64,000 nt of DNA from JBALVT01 sp045110675 (GCA_045110675.1 JBGCGJ010000065.1:1-64000), one strand, 5' to 3'; positions 18,541 through 27,554 are shown, counted from the stretch's first letter. The notes: generated from the letters alone by a model not told the origin. Numbers and translations: made by a program.

Positions 18541-19683
18541 CTAGCGTTCTAATATGGTCACGGCGCTGATACCGGGCGCTCCATATACGTGGGTGTAGCC
18601 TAACTTGGGATTGCCGGGAACCTGATGATCACCAGCGTCACCGCGAAGCTGCAGAACATTTTCGTAGACTTGACGAAGTCCAGAAGCACCAATAGGCTCG
18701 CCGTTGGCCAAGCAGCCGCCATCGGTATTGATAGGCATGCTTCCACTGATATGTGTTTCGCCGGACTGAATCAAATGCTCTTGCTCGCCGTCTTCGCAAA
18801 ATCCGTTTTCAGACATATGCATAATTTCAGCGCCCGACTCGGTATCCTGCAACTGCATCACATCCATATCCTTCGGGCCTACGCCGGCCATTTCAAACGC
18901 AGATTTGGCTGCATCTACAGTAGGGCCCGCTACTTGTTCCAATGCCTGGCTAGGCGCAAATACCTCAAAAGAACCGAATCTACGGGATTTCATCGAGGCT
19001 GATTTCAGATAGACCGGGGTTTTGGTGTATCGTTTGGCATGATCGGCACGACACAATACCAAGGCCACCCCCCCTTCGGCGGGAGCGCAAAACATGTACT
19101 TGGTGAGGGGATTGTTAACCATCATGGAGTTGGAAATTTCCTCCACACTAACCGGTTCTCGTCGCCAGGCGTTGGGGTTCAGCGAGCCATTGATGAAAGC
19201 CTTCTCGGATACCTTGGCGAGCGTGTTCTCAGAGATACCATGATCGTGCATGTACTTTTGAATCTTCATGGCAAAAAACTGGGTGGTCAACATCAAGCCC
19301 GCCTCTCCGTACCAATCACCCAGACCCAAATCCTTTGGGTTGGCATTGAACGCACCGCGATCATGCTTATCAAAACCGGCAACCAAACCCAGGTCATACT
19401 GGCCTGATTTAATCGCGTTGTAGGCGCTAATAAGAGAACTACCACCTGTAGCGCAACCGTTCGCAACATTAATAAAGGGCAAACCGGTCAGACCCAGTTC
19501 GTTCACCAGTGAGTCTGCCGTTCCCGAACTGGCGCTGCCGCCAAAAGCAAACTGAACATCCTTCCACTCGATGTCGGCGTCTTTTAAAGCCAACCGCGCC
19601 GCATGAGCGCCCTGTTGTAGACCGCTTTTTGAGGGTGTTCGGCCGAAGGGGTGTATACCTATTCCAACGATTGCTACGTCCAT
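18541..19683 (-). CDS. Thiolase-like protein (lipid-transfer/SCP2 type) lacking canonical thiolase His residues
   Basis: A 380-residue thiolase-fold protein. The nucleophile-type Cys is present in NVANGCATGG (C77). The usual active-site His blocks are changed: QLQD (277-280) stands where HD-type sequences occur, GEP (328-330) replaces GHP, and the C-terminal VYGAPG has no second Cys. Such changes fit the lipid-transfer-protein branch, which with a DUF35 partner can carry out retro-aldol or retro-Claisen cleavage of acyl-CoAs, as Ltp2 does with ChsH2 in steroid side-chain breakdown. A DUF35 gene lies immediately upstream, 57 bases away. Cleavage of a CoA-linked side chain is therefore a reasonable inference. 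Confidence 0.88.
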   Translation of the reverse strand: MDVAIVGIGIHPFGRTPSKSGLQQGAHAARLALKDADIEWKDVQFAFGGSASSGTADSLVNELGLTGLPFINVANGCATGGSSLISAYNAIKSGQYDLGLVAGFDKHDRGAFNANPKDLGLGDWYGEAGLMLTTQFFAMKIQKYMHDHGISENTLAKVSEKAFINGSLNPNAWRREPVSVEEISNSMMVNNPLTKYMFCAPAEGGVALVLCRADHAKRYTKTPVYLKSASMKSRRFGSFEVFAPSQALEQVAGPTVDAAKSAFEMAGVGPKDMDVMQLQDTESGAEIMHMSENGFCEDGEQEHLIQSGETHISGSMPINTDGGCLANGEPIGASGLRQVYENVLQLRGDAGDHQVPGNPKLGYTHVYGAPGISAVTILER

Positions 19684-19740
19684 GACTCTATTCTCGCACT
19701 TTGATTTGTGGGGTTAGCGTTTAGGTTCTCGTGAGGCCGT

Positions 19741-20175
19741 CTATGCAGCCTCGCTTACAGGTTTGAAAAAGAAGTTGATGACTTCATCGCCATTTTCTTC
19801 GGTCCGAAAAGGTTGAAATACCACCTCCATTTCCATACCGATTTTGATTTTCTCAGGGTCGTTTTCGGTGAGACGACCCTCTACTCGAACACCACCAGGT
19901 AGCTCGAGATATCCTACGCCATAAGGCTTAAAGTTCTGAGGTGTCTCGCCGCTCTTGTACGGGGTTTTGGGCATGAATTGTTGGATAGTCCAGGTCCACA
20001 GTGTTCCCCGATTTGGCAGCGCTTCTTCCTGCATCTCCTGACCCGAGCATGCGGCACAGGAGTCCGCCATGGGAAACGCCACTATGCCACAGTTTTTACA
20101 GCGGCTGCCCAGTAGCGCCGGGTTATCGGAAGGCCAGGTAAAAAGGCCTTCTCCTATGGGTACTTGATTTGTCAT
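19741..20175 (-). CDS. Zn-ribbon OB-fold (DUF35) protein, thiolase partner
   Basis: A 144-residue protein with an N-terminal rubredoxin-like zinc ribbon (C-x2-C in CKNCG, then C-x2-C in CAACSG, about residues 29-46) and a C-terminal OB-fold region. DUF35 proteins bind thiolase-like enzymes and are needed for their activity, perhaps by presenting acyl-CoA. ATG at 20175 is preferred because GGAG lies 9 bases upstream and the longer reading adds an Arg/Cys-rich non-family segment. Its place directly ahead of the thiolase-like gene marks them as a complex. Confidence 0.9.
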   Translation of the reverse strand: MTNQVPIGEGLFTWPSDNPALLGSRCKNCGIVAFPMADSCAACSGQEMQEEALPNRGTLWTWTIQQFMPKTPYKSGETPQNFKPYGVGYLELPGGVRVEGRLTENDPEKIKIGMEMEVVFQPFRTEENGDEVINFFFKPVSEAA

Positions 20176-20209
20176 GAATAAATTCTCCGCCGTGTCGGTA
20201 AATTGGGGT

Positions 20210-21628
20210 CTAAGAGTGAATAGCCTGATCCATCGAATCCAGCACAGCCTCGTGCATCGCCTCTGACAGAGTGGGATGGGCAAACACAGTTTGCATTAAT
20301 TCGTCCTCTGTCGTTTCCAGTTTCTGGGCAATGGCATAGCCCTGAATGAGCTCGGTAACATCGGGGCCTATCATGTGCCCGCCGAGTAGTTCACCGGTGT
20401 CTGCGTCAAACACTGTCTTCACAAAACCCTCGGTGTCGCCAATCGCTTGCGCCTTACCCAGTGCAGTCAAATCGAAACGACCGACGCGAATATTCAGACC
20501 TTCATCGATCGCTTGTTGCTCGGTCATGCCGACGCTGGCTATTTGAGGAGAGCTGTAAGTGCAGCCTGGGACTGCCAAAGGGTTCAGAGGCTCTACATCT
20601 TCCAGGTCTGCAATTTTTTCAACACAAATCACTGCCTCGTGACTCGCCTTGTGAGCCAACCAGGGAGGTTGGGTCATGTCCCCTATCGCATAAATGCCCT
20701 TGACCGAAGTCTCGGACCACTCATCGACTTTAACCTGACCATTCACCAGTTCGACCCCCACATCCTCGAAACCCAGTCCGGCGGTATTAGCGCTGACACC
20801 CACCGCGAGGATAACGCGATCAAAGGTTTCTGTTTGCTCGTTGCCATTTTTATCGGTCCAGTGGGCCACCGCTTGTGACTCATTCACATCCACATTATCG
20901 AGCGTTGCTGAGACATAAAACTTCATGCCTCGCTTCTTAAAATAGCGTTGTGCAGCTTTGGATATATCCGCATCCTCTTGGGGAAGTATACGATCCAGGG
21001 CCTCGATCACGGTTACCTGGGTTCCAAAGCTTCGATAAAAACTCGCAAACTCAATGCCAATCGCTCCGGAACCCACTATCAGTATAGACTCAGGCAAGCT
21101 CGACGGCGTCATCGCCTCACGCGCACTCCAAACCACATTTCCATCAAAGGGCAGGTCTTTCAGAGCACGCGGACTGGCACCCGTTGCAAAAATGATATGC
21201 GGTGAATGCAATTGGGCAACCGCTTCGTCCCCGACACGGACATCCAGCTCGCCGGGCGCGCGCAGAGAGCCAGTGCCCTCGATGACAGTGACCTTGTTCT
21301 TTTTCATCAGGTAGCCAATGCCACCGCTGAGTTTGTCCGCGACCTGCCGGCTTCGCTCCACGACTTTTTCAATATCGAAGCTGGCTTCATGAACGCTCAG
21401 ACCATAATCCTGTGCATGCTGAATCGTTTGATAAACCTCTGCGCTTTTGAGCAGGCTTTTGGTTGGAATACAGCCCCAATTCAAGCACACCCCGCCCAGG
21501 TGCTCTTTTTCAACAATCGCCACTTTCATACCCAGCTGAGAGGCTCGTATCGCCGCGACATAGCCACCGGGGCCCGCACCGACAACAACCAGATCGAATG
21601 CCTGTGGCTGTGTGTTTTCGGAATTCAT
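20210..21628 (-). CDS. lpdA: Dihydrolipoyl dehydrogenase-like flavoprotein
   Basis: A 472-residue FAD disulfide oxidoreductase. The FAD loop VVGAGPGGYVA starts at about residue 15. The redox pair is C48/C53 in GGVCLNWGCIPTKSLL, a second dinucleotide loop VGSGAIGIEFASFY lies mid-protein, and the His-Glu pair is in AHPTLSEAMHEA near the C-terminus. All features of a working lipoamide dehydrogenase are present. No 2-oxoacid dehydrogenase E1 or E2 gene is nearby, although it is the first gene of the catabolic operon, so it may serve another redox partner. ATG at 21628 is preferred over one at 21661. A regulatory motif lies 77 bases upstream. Confidence 0.9.
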   Translation of the reverse strand: MNSENTQPQAFDLVVVGAGPGGYVAAIRASQLGMKVAIVEKEHLGGVCLNWGCIPTKSLLKSAEVYQTIQHAQDYGLSVHEASFDIEKVVERSRQVADKLSGGIGYLMKKNKVTVIEGTGSLRAPGELDVRVGDEAVAQLHSPHIIFATGASPRALKDLPFDGNVVWSAREAMTPSSLPESILIVGSGAIGIEFASFYRSFGTQVTVIEALDRILPQEDADISKAAQRYFKKRGMKFYVSATLDNVDVNESQAVAHWTDKNGNEQTETFDRVILAVGVSANTAGLGFEDVGVELVNGQVKVDEWSETSVKGIYAIGDMTQPPWLAHKASHEAVICVEKIADLEDVEPLNPLAVPGCTYSSPQIASVGMTEQQAIDEGLNIRVGRFDLTALGKAQAIGDTEGFVKTVFDADTGELLGGHMIGPDVTELIQGYAIAQKLETTEDELMQTVFAHPTLSEAMHEAVLDSMDQAIHS

Positions 21629-21704
21629 AACTTCAACCTTCAAAAACGAGCCGGACGCCATCTATGCGCCCGTCTCAGGCCCACCAACATAGCCATTTAT
21701 AAAA

Positions 21705-21726
21705 AATCAGTCAACCCTGATTGTTT
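21705..21726 (+). promoter_or_regulatory. Operator-like motif, copy 1 (divergent lpd and ABM operons)
   Basis: CAG (21708-21710), TCAACC, CTG (21717-21719), then ATTGTTT. AATCAG and CTGATT are a perfect 6-bp inverted repeat. It lies between two divergent operons and is nearly identical to copies at 37445 and 43958. Read as a binding site for the TetR regulator at 25623, by inference. Confidence 0.65.
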
Positions 21727-21835
21727 TAAAAGCGTTATTCTGCTACGGTTTTCTTTCGTTGATTTAATAACAAAAACAGCCGAATTTCTGGCTTCACACA
21801 AAAGCGCATCGCAAGCTTAATCACAGGATTTCAGT

Positions 21836-22180
21836 ATGACTATATTGATCGCGGGTACCGTAGAAATCATCGCCGCCAACCGCGACAAGGCACTCGCCGA
21901 AGCCGCCGATTTGATGGCGGAAACCCGAACTCAAAAAGGCTGCAAGCACTACGTTTGGTCTGCAGATCCTACGTCAGATACCCGAATCTATGTATTTGAA
22001 GAATGGGACTCCACAGAAGATCTGGCAGCACACTTAGCAGGGCCTTTTTATATGAACATGCTGGGGTTGCTTGGAGGATACGACGTACACAACACCGAAG
22101 TGTCGAAGTTCAAGATTGCCCACGAGGAGCCTGTTTACGATCCAGAGGGAAAGCCCAGAGCCGATTTTTTTACACTATAG
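21836..22180 (+). CDS. ABM-domain (antibiotic biosynthesis monooxygenase-like) protein
   Basis: A 114-residue protein of the dimeric alpha-beta barrel group. ILIAGTVEIIAANRDKALA is the first strand-helix unit, RTQKGCKHYVWSAD and YVFEEWDSTEDLAAHLAGP are the typical central strands, and the end carries an extra acidic tail. Members include quinol monooxygenases, heme-degrading proteins and structural homologues with no cofactor. The substrate is not predictable. First gene of a plus-strand unit with the molybdopterin and LLM oxidoreductases, divergent from the eight-gene operon. Confidence 0.83.
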   Translation: MTILIAGTVEIIAANRDKALAEAADLMAETRTQKGCKHYVWSADPTSDTRIYVFEEWDSTEDLAAHLAGPFYMNMLGLLGGYDVHNTEVSKFKIAHEEPVYDPEGKPRADFFTL

Positions 22181-22238
22181 CGCGACAGGCTAATAGAACG
22201 CCGAGTTACCGCGCAGCCACCTAGGGAAGAGAGTTACT

Positions 22239-24419
22239 ATGACAACGAAAAAAGTGAAAACCTACTGTCGTTTTTGTCATGCCTATTGCCCAATGGAGGC
22301 GACGGTTGAAGACAATAAACTGATTGCGATTGGCCCGGATACAGACAACGAAATCTACGGCGGCTATACCTGTATCAAAGGCCGACAACTAGCGGAACAA
22401 ATTTACCATCCCACACGCCTGGCCGAGTCGCAAAAGAAGCAGGCGGACGGAAGCTTTCAAGCGATTGGCAGCGAGCAGGCAATGGATGAAATTGCCAGCC
22501 AGTTGCAGGAGATCCTGGACAAGCATGGCCCGCGGAGCATCGCCAGTTACAACGGCACCTATTCTTTTCAAAACTCTACAGCGCACCCCGTCGCCAGAGC
22601 TTGGCATGAAGCGATCGGATCACCTTCCTATTACACCTCGGTGACCATCGATCAACCGGCCAAAGTCGCCATTGGTCCCGCCAGAATGGGCTGGTGGAAT
22701 GGTGGCAACCACATGTGGAGCGATTCCCAGGTGGCGTTAATTATCGGCAACAATACCCTGGTGTCTCACTTTTCGATTCCGGGCGGCATCCCCTCTTTCA
22801 GCCCGTCCAATGCCCTGCGAGAAGGAAAAAAACGCGGCATGAAAATTATCTGCGTAGACCCAAGAGTCTCGGAGGTAGCAGCGCGTTCTGACCTGCACAT
22901 TCAAGTCCGCCCGGGCCACGATGCAGCTTTGGTGGCCAGTATTATCAATGTCATTCTTGCCGAAAATCTCCAGGACAGCGCGTTTTGCGACGAGCACACC
23001 CAGGGCCTGAGCGATCTGCGCCGAGAAGTGGAGGCATTCACTCCTGAACTGGTTGCCGCAGCAGCGGATATCCCGGCTCAACAGATTTACGATGCCGCGC
23101 GCATGTTTGCCGAGGGACCCAGAGGTACAGCAGTCACCGGCACGGGGCCCGAAATGGGCGCACATCCAAATCTCCTTCAGCATCTCGTCCAGTCGTTAAA
23201 TGCGATTTGCGGCAGGCACTACCGAGAAGGCGAGCGAGTACCTAATCCAGGTGTACTCACGGGAACAGATCAGCGCTTAGCACAGGCCAGCCCTCCTCAG
23301 CCGGAATGGTTGACTGATGGCGTAAAAAGCCGGATTTCCGATGACATTATTGAAACCGTCGTGCTATCTCCCTACGGTCCCCTGAAAGAAATGCCCACAG
23401 CGGTTATCAGCGATGAAATTCTGATGCCCGGAGAAGGCCAAATAAAAGCATTGTTGTGCATAGGCGGTAATCCCTTGCTGGCTTGGCCCGATCAGGAGAA
23501 AGCTCAGCGCGCACTCGAAGAGCTGGAGTTGATCGTGTGTGTGGATATCAAGCTGGGTGCCACCTCTTCGATGGCGGACTACGTTCTCGCACCCAAAATA
23601 TGTCTCGAACGCGAAGACGTCACCATGCTCACGGATATTTGGTACGAACAGCCTTATAGCCAATACACGCAGACTGTAGTGGAAGCCGAGGGTGACAAAA
23701 TCGAGGAGTGGGAACTGTTCTGGGGTCTGGGTAAGCGGATGGGTCTGGAAATGAACCTGGCAAACGGTCCCATCGACATGCTTAACAAGCCCAGTAAACT
23801 GGACCTTTTGAAAAACATCACCAAGGGCTCGAGGGTTCCTGTTGAGGAAATCGCCGCAAAGGATGGCGGCAATATTTATGATGTCGAAGATGTGATCCTG
23901 GGCCCTGCAGACCCAGAAACGCGCGGCCGTTTGGACTTTTTCCCGGAGGGATTACCCGCGGAATTTGCCGCGGCACTGCTAGACGCACAGGCCGCTGCCA
24001 ATGAGACCGAAACCGCAGAATATTCACACCTGCTGATTAGCCGACGCATGAAAAACACCTACAATTCTACCGGCCCCGAATTAAGTTTACTCAAGGACAA
24101 AGGCACCACAAATCCCGCCTACGTTCATTCCCAGGATTTGAAAAATCTGGATATTGCCGACGGCGACCTTATCCACGTTTACTCCGCACACGGTGAAATA
24201 CCTGCCATTGCCTCTGCCAGTGACGCGGTCAAACCCGGGGTGATATCAATGTCCCATTGCTGGGGCGGTTCTCCCGATCCCGCCGCCGACAGCGATGCCA
24301 AGGTTCGCGAGATTGGCAGCAACACAAACCGCTTGATTGACAATCGTCTACAGTCTGAAAGATATTCCGGCATGTCACGACAGAGCACTATACCCGTAGG
24401 TATCAGACGTTTGTCTTAG
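22239..24419 (+). CDS. Molybdopterin-dependent oxidoreductase with N-terminal [4Fe-4S] site (DMSO reductase superfamily)
   Basis: A 726-residue enzyme. The N-terminal cluster motif C10-x2-C13-x3-C17...C45 is intact, followed by the large bis-MGD domains (IIGNNTLVSHFSIPGG, VDPRVSEVAARSD, GGNPLLAWPD) and a C-terminal molydopterin dinucleotide-binding domain (about 600-720). There is no Tat signal, so it is cytoplasmic. Family members include formate dehydrogenases, thiosulfate reductases, acetylene hydratase and ring hydroxylases or reductases. The ligand to Mo was not identified by eye. No partner Fe-S or membrane subunit gene is adjacent. It is co-transcribed with ABM and LLM genes, suggesting a redox or hydration step on the pathway substrate. 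Confidence 0.9.
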   Translation: MTTKKVKTYCRFCHAYCPMEATVEDNKLIAIGPDTDNEIYGGYTCIKGRQLAEQIYHPTRLAESQKKQADGSFQAIGSEQAMDEIASQLQEILDKHGPRSIASYNGTYSFQNSTAHPVARAWHEAIGSPSYYTSVTIDQPAKVAIGPARMGWWNGGNHMWSDSQVALIIGNNTLVSHFSIPGGIPSFSPSNALREGKKRGMKIICVDPRVSEVAARSDLHIQVRPGHDAALVASIINVILAENLQDSAFCDEHTQGLSDLRREVEAFTPELVAAAADIPAQQIYDAARMFAEGPRGTAVTGTGPEMGAHPNLLQHLVQSLNAICGRHYREGERVPNPGVLTGTDQRLAQASPPQPEWLTDGVKSRISDDIIETVVLSPYGPLKEMPTAVISDEILMPGEGQIKALLCIGGNPLLAWPDQEKAQRALEELELIVCVDIKLGATSSMADYVLAPKICLEREDVTMLTDIWYEQPYSQYTQTVVEAEGDKIEEWELFWGLGKRMGLEMNLANGPIDMLNKPSKLDLLKNITKGSRVPVEEIAAKDGGNIYDVEDVILGPADPETRGRLDFFPEGLPAEFAAALLDAQAAANETETAEYSHLLISRRMKNTYNSTGPELSLLKDKGTTNPAYVHSQDLKNLDIADGDLIHVYSAHGEIPAIASASDAVKPGVISMSHCWGGSPDPAADSDAKVREIGSNTNRLIDNRLQSERYSGMSRQSTIPVGIRRLS

Positions 24420-24458
24420 CAGCACTGAGCCCAATCGCCAATTTCCAAGGAGCCTACC

Positions 24459-25445
24459 ATGAGCACCAAGCCTTTTCGTTTCTCTTTGCAATGCTTCAAC
24501 ACGGACTCACCAAAGAGTTGGCGCAATCTGATATCCAAGACAGAGGCCCTGGGGTATTCCAGCTTTCAGCTGGCCGACCATTTCCTGAGCACCGGACCTG
24601 CACTTGAGAGCACTTTTCATCCACCACAGGGACTCGCCGCACTCCCGGCAATTGCCATGGCCCTGGAGCAGACAACAACCTTGAGAGTGGGGTGCAGGGT
24701 ATTCTGCAACGACTACCATCACCCCATAATGTTAGCCAAAGAAGCAGCGACCATGGACTACCTGTCCGATGGTCGTTTCGAATTTGGTTTGGGTGCCGGT
24801 TGGATCAAAAATGAATACGAAGCGGTGAATATTCCCTTCGATGAATTCCCTCAACGGTTTGAGCGCTTTGCCGAAACCATCCACGCCTACAAAGCCTTTA
24901 TGAGTGGAGAGCCTTTGGATATTGATGGGGAATCCATTCGCTGGAAGGGGTTTCATGGCACGCCAAAGCCCGCTCAAAGCCCCTATCCACCAATTATGAT
25001 AGGCGGTGGAAGTAAAAAAATCCTTACCTTCGCCGGTCAAGAAGCGGATGTCGTTAGTCTCAACTTCAACAATCGGGCGGGTATGCTCGGACCCGATGGC
25101 ATGAACTCTGGGCTGGCAGCTGCGACCGCGAAAAAGATTAACTGGATACGAGAAGGTGCCGGGGCCAGATTCGACGACATCGAACTGGAGATAGGCGCCT
25201 ACAACACCATCATTACCGAGCACCAGGCGCCTACCGCACAGGCCATAGGAGATGCGCTGGGAATGAGCGCTGAAGATATCCTGAGCCACCCACACTGCCT
25301 CATTGGCAGCGTCGATTATATTTGCGAAGAATTGGAACGCCGCCGAGAGGCTTACGGTATTTCCTACATCGCAGTATTGGACGATGGTGAAAACAATATG
25401 GTCGAAGCTTTCGCGCCGATTGTGGAGCGCCTGAGTGGAAAGTAA
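24459..25445 (+). CDS. LLM-class flavin-dependent oxidoreductase (F420-type, TIGR03621-like)
   Basis: A 328-residue luciferase-like TIM-barrel protein. Typical blocks are YSSFQLADHF near residue 34, LRVGCRVFCNDYHHPIMLAKEAATMDYLSDGRFEFGLGAGW (about 75-115), and PIMIGGGSKKIL near 178. The sequence style matches the TIGR03621 group, usually assigned coenzyme F420, although FMN use cannot be excluded. It has an excellent AAGGAG ribosome site 6 bases before the ATG. It ends the ABM-molybdoenzyme operon and is likely to reduce or oxygenate an intermediate. Confidence 0.87.
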   Translation: MSTKPFRFSLQCFNTDSPKSWRNLISKTEALGYSSFQLADHFLSTGPALESTFHPPQGLAALPAIAMALEQTTTLRVGCRVFCNDYHHPIMLAKEAATMDYLSDGRFEFGLGAGWIKNEYEAVNIPFDEFPQRFERFAETIHAYKAFMSGEPLDIDGESIRWKGFHGTPKPAQSPYPPIMIGGGSKKILTFAGQEADVVSLNFNNRAGMLGPDGMNSGLAAATAKKINWIREGAGARFDDIELEIGAYNTIITEHQAPTAQAIGDALGMSAEDILSHPHCLIGSVDYICEELERRREAYGISYIAVLDDGENNMVEAFAPIVERLSGK

Positions 25446-25561
25446 TACATCGCGGCGATAGCTGCCAGCAAACTCAGCCCAATTCCCGCTGGAAATTGAC
25501 ATAAATCCAGCGTTTTAAATCCGTAATTAGTCTATACTAGTATTCTGAATGCGCCTGTTTA

Positions 25562-25583
25562 AATCAGTCCGTCCTGTTTTTTG
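25562..25583 (+). promoter_or_regulatory. Operator-like motif, copy 2 (in front of the TetR gene)
   Basis: CAG (25565-25567), TCCGTC, CTG (25574-25576), then TTTTTTG. It lies 40 bases before the start of the TetR gene, a usual position for autorepression. It is one of the less perfect copies on the right side but keeps the CAG-N6-CTG spacing and the TC after CAG. Confidence 0.55.
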
Positions 25584-25622
25584 TTGTACGCAGACGAATA
25601 TCCGTTAATTAGAGAAGTTATC

Positions 25623-26294
25623 ATGGCGACGAAAGCCCCCAAGAATGACGATATAGAAGATGGCGTGAGCTGGCAGGCGCAAAAGAGCGCGATGACCAGA
25701 GATAAAATCCTCGATGCTGCGATAGAGTGCTTTATCAATCAGGGGTATACCAAAGTTACGACCGCAAAGGTGTCGGACAATGCAGGGGTGTCGCGTGGTG
25801 CGATGCTACACCACTTTCCCTCTAAACTGGAACTCATACGAGCATCCATCGAATATCTCCACGATAAACTGCTGGAAGATTTTACTCAGCGAATGTCGGA
25901 CATTCCTGCGACTTTCAAAGACAAGGAAAAACGGCGCGCCGGTCTCGACGCCTATTACGACCACCTCCACAGCGAACTGTTTGCCGCTTACCACGAGTTG
26001 TGTGTGGCGGGCAGAACCGATCCTGAACTGGATGAGATGTTACAAAAATCTGTAGAGCGGTTTGAGGAGCACATTCTCGAGAGCAACAAGACGCTTTGGA
26101 AAGAATGGTCCGAGCGGGGGGATCTTTACCTGCTCGCCATGGACTTAACAAAGTTTCTTATGGAAGGCATGGCTGTCGGCCATATTGGCAAAGATAAACC
26201 TCAACGCGTAAAGCGTCTAATAGATTACCTGGCGGATCGCCTGGAAGAGATATTCGAAGGCAGTGGTCCTACCGCCATAAGCAGGCACAGCTAA
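25623..26294 (+). CDS. TetR/AcrR-family transcriptional regulator (candidate regulator of the catabolic island)
   Basis: A 223-residue repressor-type protein. The N-terminal helix-turn-helix (TRDKILDAAIECFINQGY, VSDNAGVSRGAMLHHFPSK, about residues 24-70) is typical. The remaining helices form a ligand-binding domain with no recognisable specificity. ATG at 25623 begins the usual N-terminal length, with GAGAAG upstream. An earlier in-frame start is less likely. A copy of the CAG-N6-CTG motif sits 40 bases upstream, and others sit in front of nearby catabolic operons, so it is the best candidate for their regulator. It converges with the acyl-CoA dehydrogenase gene, overlapping by 4 bases. Confidence 0.9.
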   Translation: MATKAPKNDDIEDGVSWQAQKSAMTRDKILDAAIECFINQGYTKVTTAKVSDNAGVSRGAMLHHFPSKLELIRASIEYLHDKLLEDFTQRMSDIPATFKDKEKRRAGLDAYYDHLHSELFAAYHELCVAGRTDPELDEMLQKSVERFEEHILESNKTLWKEWSERGDLYLLAMDLTKFLMEGMAVGHIGKDKPQRVKRLIDYLADRLEEIFEGSGPTAISRHS

Positions 26295-27436
26295 CTGGCC
26301 TCCGCTCTACTGAGCTCGATATAACGCTGCAGGTGATAGTCTTCGTCGCCGTAGTGCATCCCCAACACCAGCAATCGCTTGAAATGATGGCCAATTATCA
26401 GCTCATCCGTCATTCCAATACCGCCGTGAAGCTGCACAGCCTGCTGAGAAATGTATTTTCCCGCCTCACAAATTTTAACCTTTAGGGCTGCGCAGGCAGA
26501 TGGGGCCTCCTCACTACCTGAATCAATTTGTATTGCAGCATTGAGAACCAAAGAGCGGGTTTCCTCCAACTTCAAATACATGTCTGCCATACGATGTTGT
26601 AGTGCCTGAAATTTGCCAATCGGCTGACCAAATTGCTTTCTCGTTTTCGTGTATTCGACAGTACTGTCCAACAGTGTCTGCATAGTACCCAGCGCCTCGG
26701 CGCCCATGGCCACAATCGATTCATCGATCACATCCTGCATTAGAAAATAGGCTTGTCCGGGTGTTCCCAGCAGTTGCTCGGCGTTCACAACGCAGTTTTT
26801 GAATTCAATATTAGCTGCCCCACCGCCATCGACTCGGGTAAAGCTATCGCGCGTCACACCGGGCGTATTGACGTCGACGATCAGCAAGCTGATTCCACCT
26901 CGATTGCGATCGGCGCCACTGGTTCGCACACTCACAATCAGATAATCGGCACTGTCGCCATCGACGACTGCAATCTTGGAGCCATTTAGCAGGTAGTTAT
27001 CCCCATCCGCTTCCGCAGAGGTAGAAACCGCAGCCAAATCATAGCCGCTATCGCTCTCAGCGAACGCAAACGCCCATCTCTTGCTACCATCTATAATGTT
27101 CTCGATGTAGCCAGAGTGCTGATCATCAGAACTCCCACGCCGCAGAAAAGCACCGCAAGTGACGACCGTACTGAGATAGGGTTCTCGAACAATGCCTTTG
27201 CCGAGCGCTTCGGCAACCACCATGACATCCACCGCTCCGCCGCCAAAACCGCCAAACTCATCTGCAAAGGGAACGCTCAACCAGCCCAATTCCGCAAACT
27301 GCTGCCAGGTGTGTAGATCAAAAGCAGTTTTTTCACGGACCAGTTTTCGGTGACGGTCTACATCACATTGATCTCGAACAAATTTGGCGACACTGTCCTG
27401 CAGCAAAACCTGCTCTTCACTGAGTGAAAAATCCAT
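26291..27436 (-). CDS. Acyl-CoA dehydrogenase (FadE-type)
   Basis: A 381-residue FAD-dependent enzyme introducing a 2,3 double bond in an acyl-CoA. Seen: MDFSLSEEQ start, AFAESDSGYDL in place of the usual ExxAGSD block, YLLNGSKIAV, TRKQFGQPIGKFQALQHRMADM, and the QLHGGIGMTDE segment. The gene has a good AGGA site 6 bases before ATG. Together with the second acyl-CoA dehydrogenase at 45685 it could form a heteromer like ChsE1-ChsE2 of steroid catabolism, or act alone. An operator-like motif lies 118 bases upstream. Confidence 0.92.
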   Translation of the reverse strand: MDFSLSEEQVLLQDSVAKFVRDQCDVDRHRKLVREKTAFDLHTWQQFAELGWLSVPFADEFGGFGGGAVDVMVVAEALGKGIVREPYLSTVVTCGAFLRRGSSDDQHSGYIENIIDGSKRWAFAFAESDSGYDLAAVSTSAEADGDNYLLNGSKIAVVDGDSADYLIVSVRTSGADRNRGGISLLIVDVNTPGVTRDSFTRVDGGGAANIEFKNCVVNAEQLLGTPGQAYFLMQDVIDESIVAMGAEALGTMQTLLDSTVEYTKTRKQFGQPIGKFQALQHRMADMYLKLEETRSLVLNAAIQIDSGSEEAPSACAALKVKICEAGKYISQQAVQLHGGIGMTDELIIGHHFKRLLVLGMHYGDEDYHLQRYIELSRAEAS

Positions 27437-27554
27437 GCTTAATCCTATCGGGTTGTTGTTTCCATGATGACTTCGCTGACGGGTTCGATGGCCTGTCCAG
27501 TGCAGAAGAAAACGCTGTTCGTATCGGCATCATGCTAGCAAAACCAACCGACCC

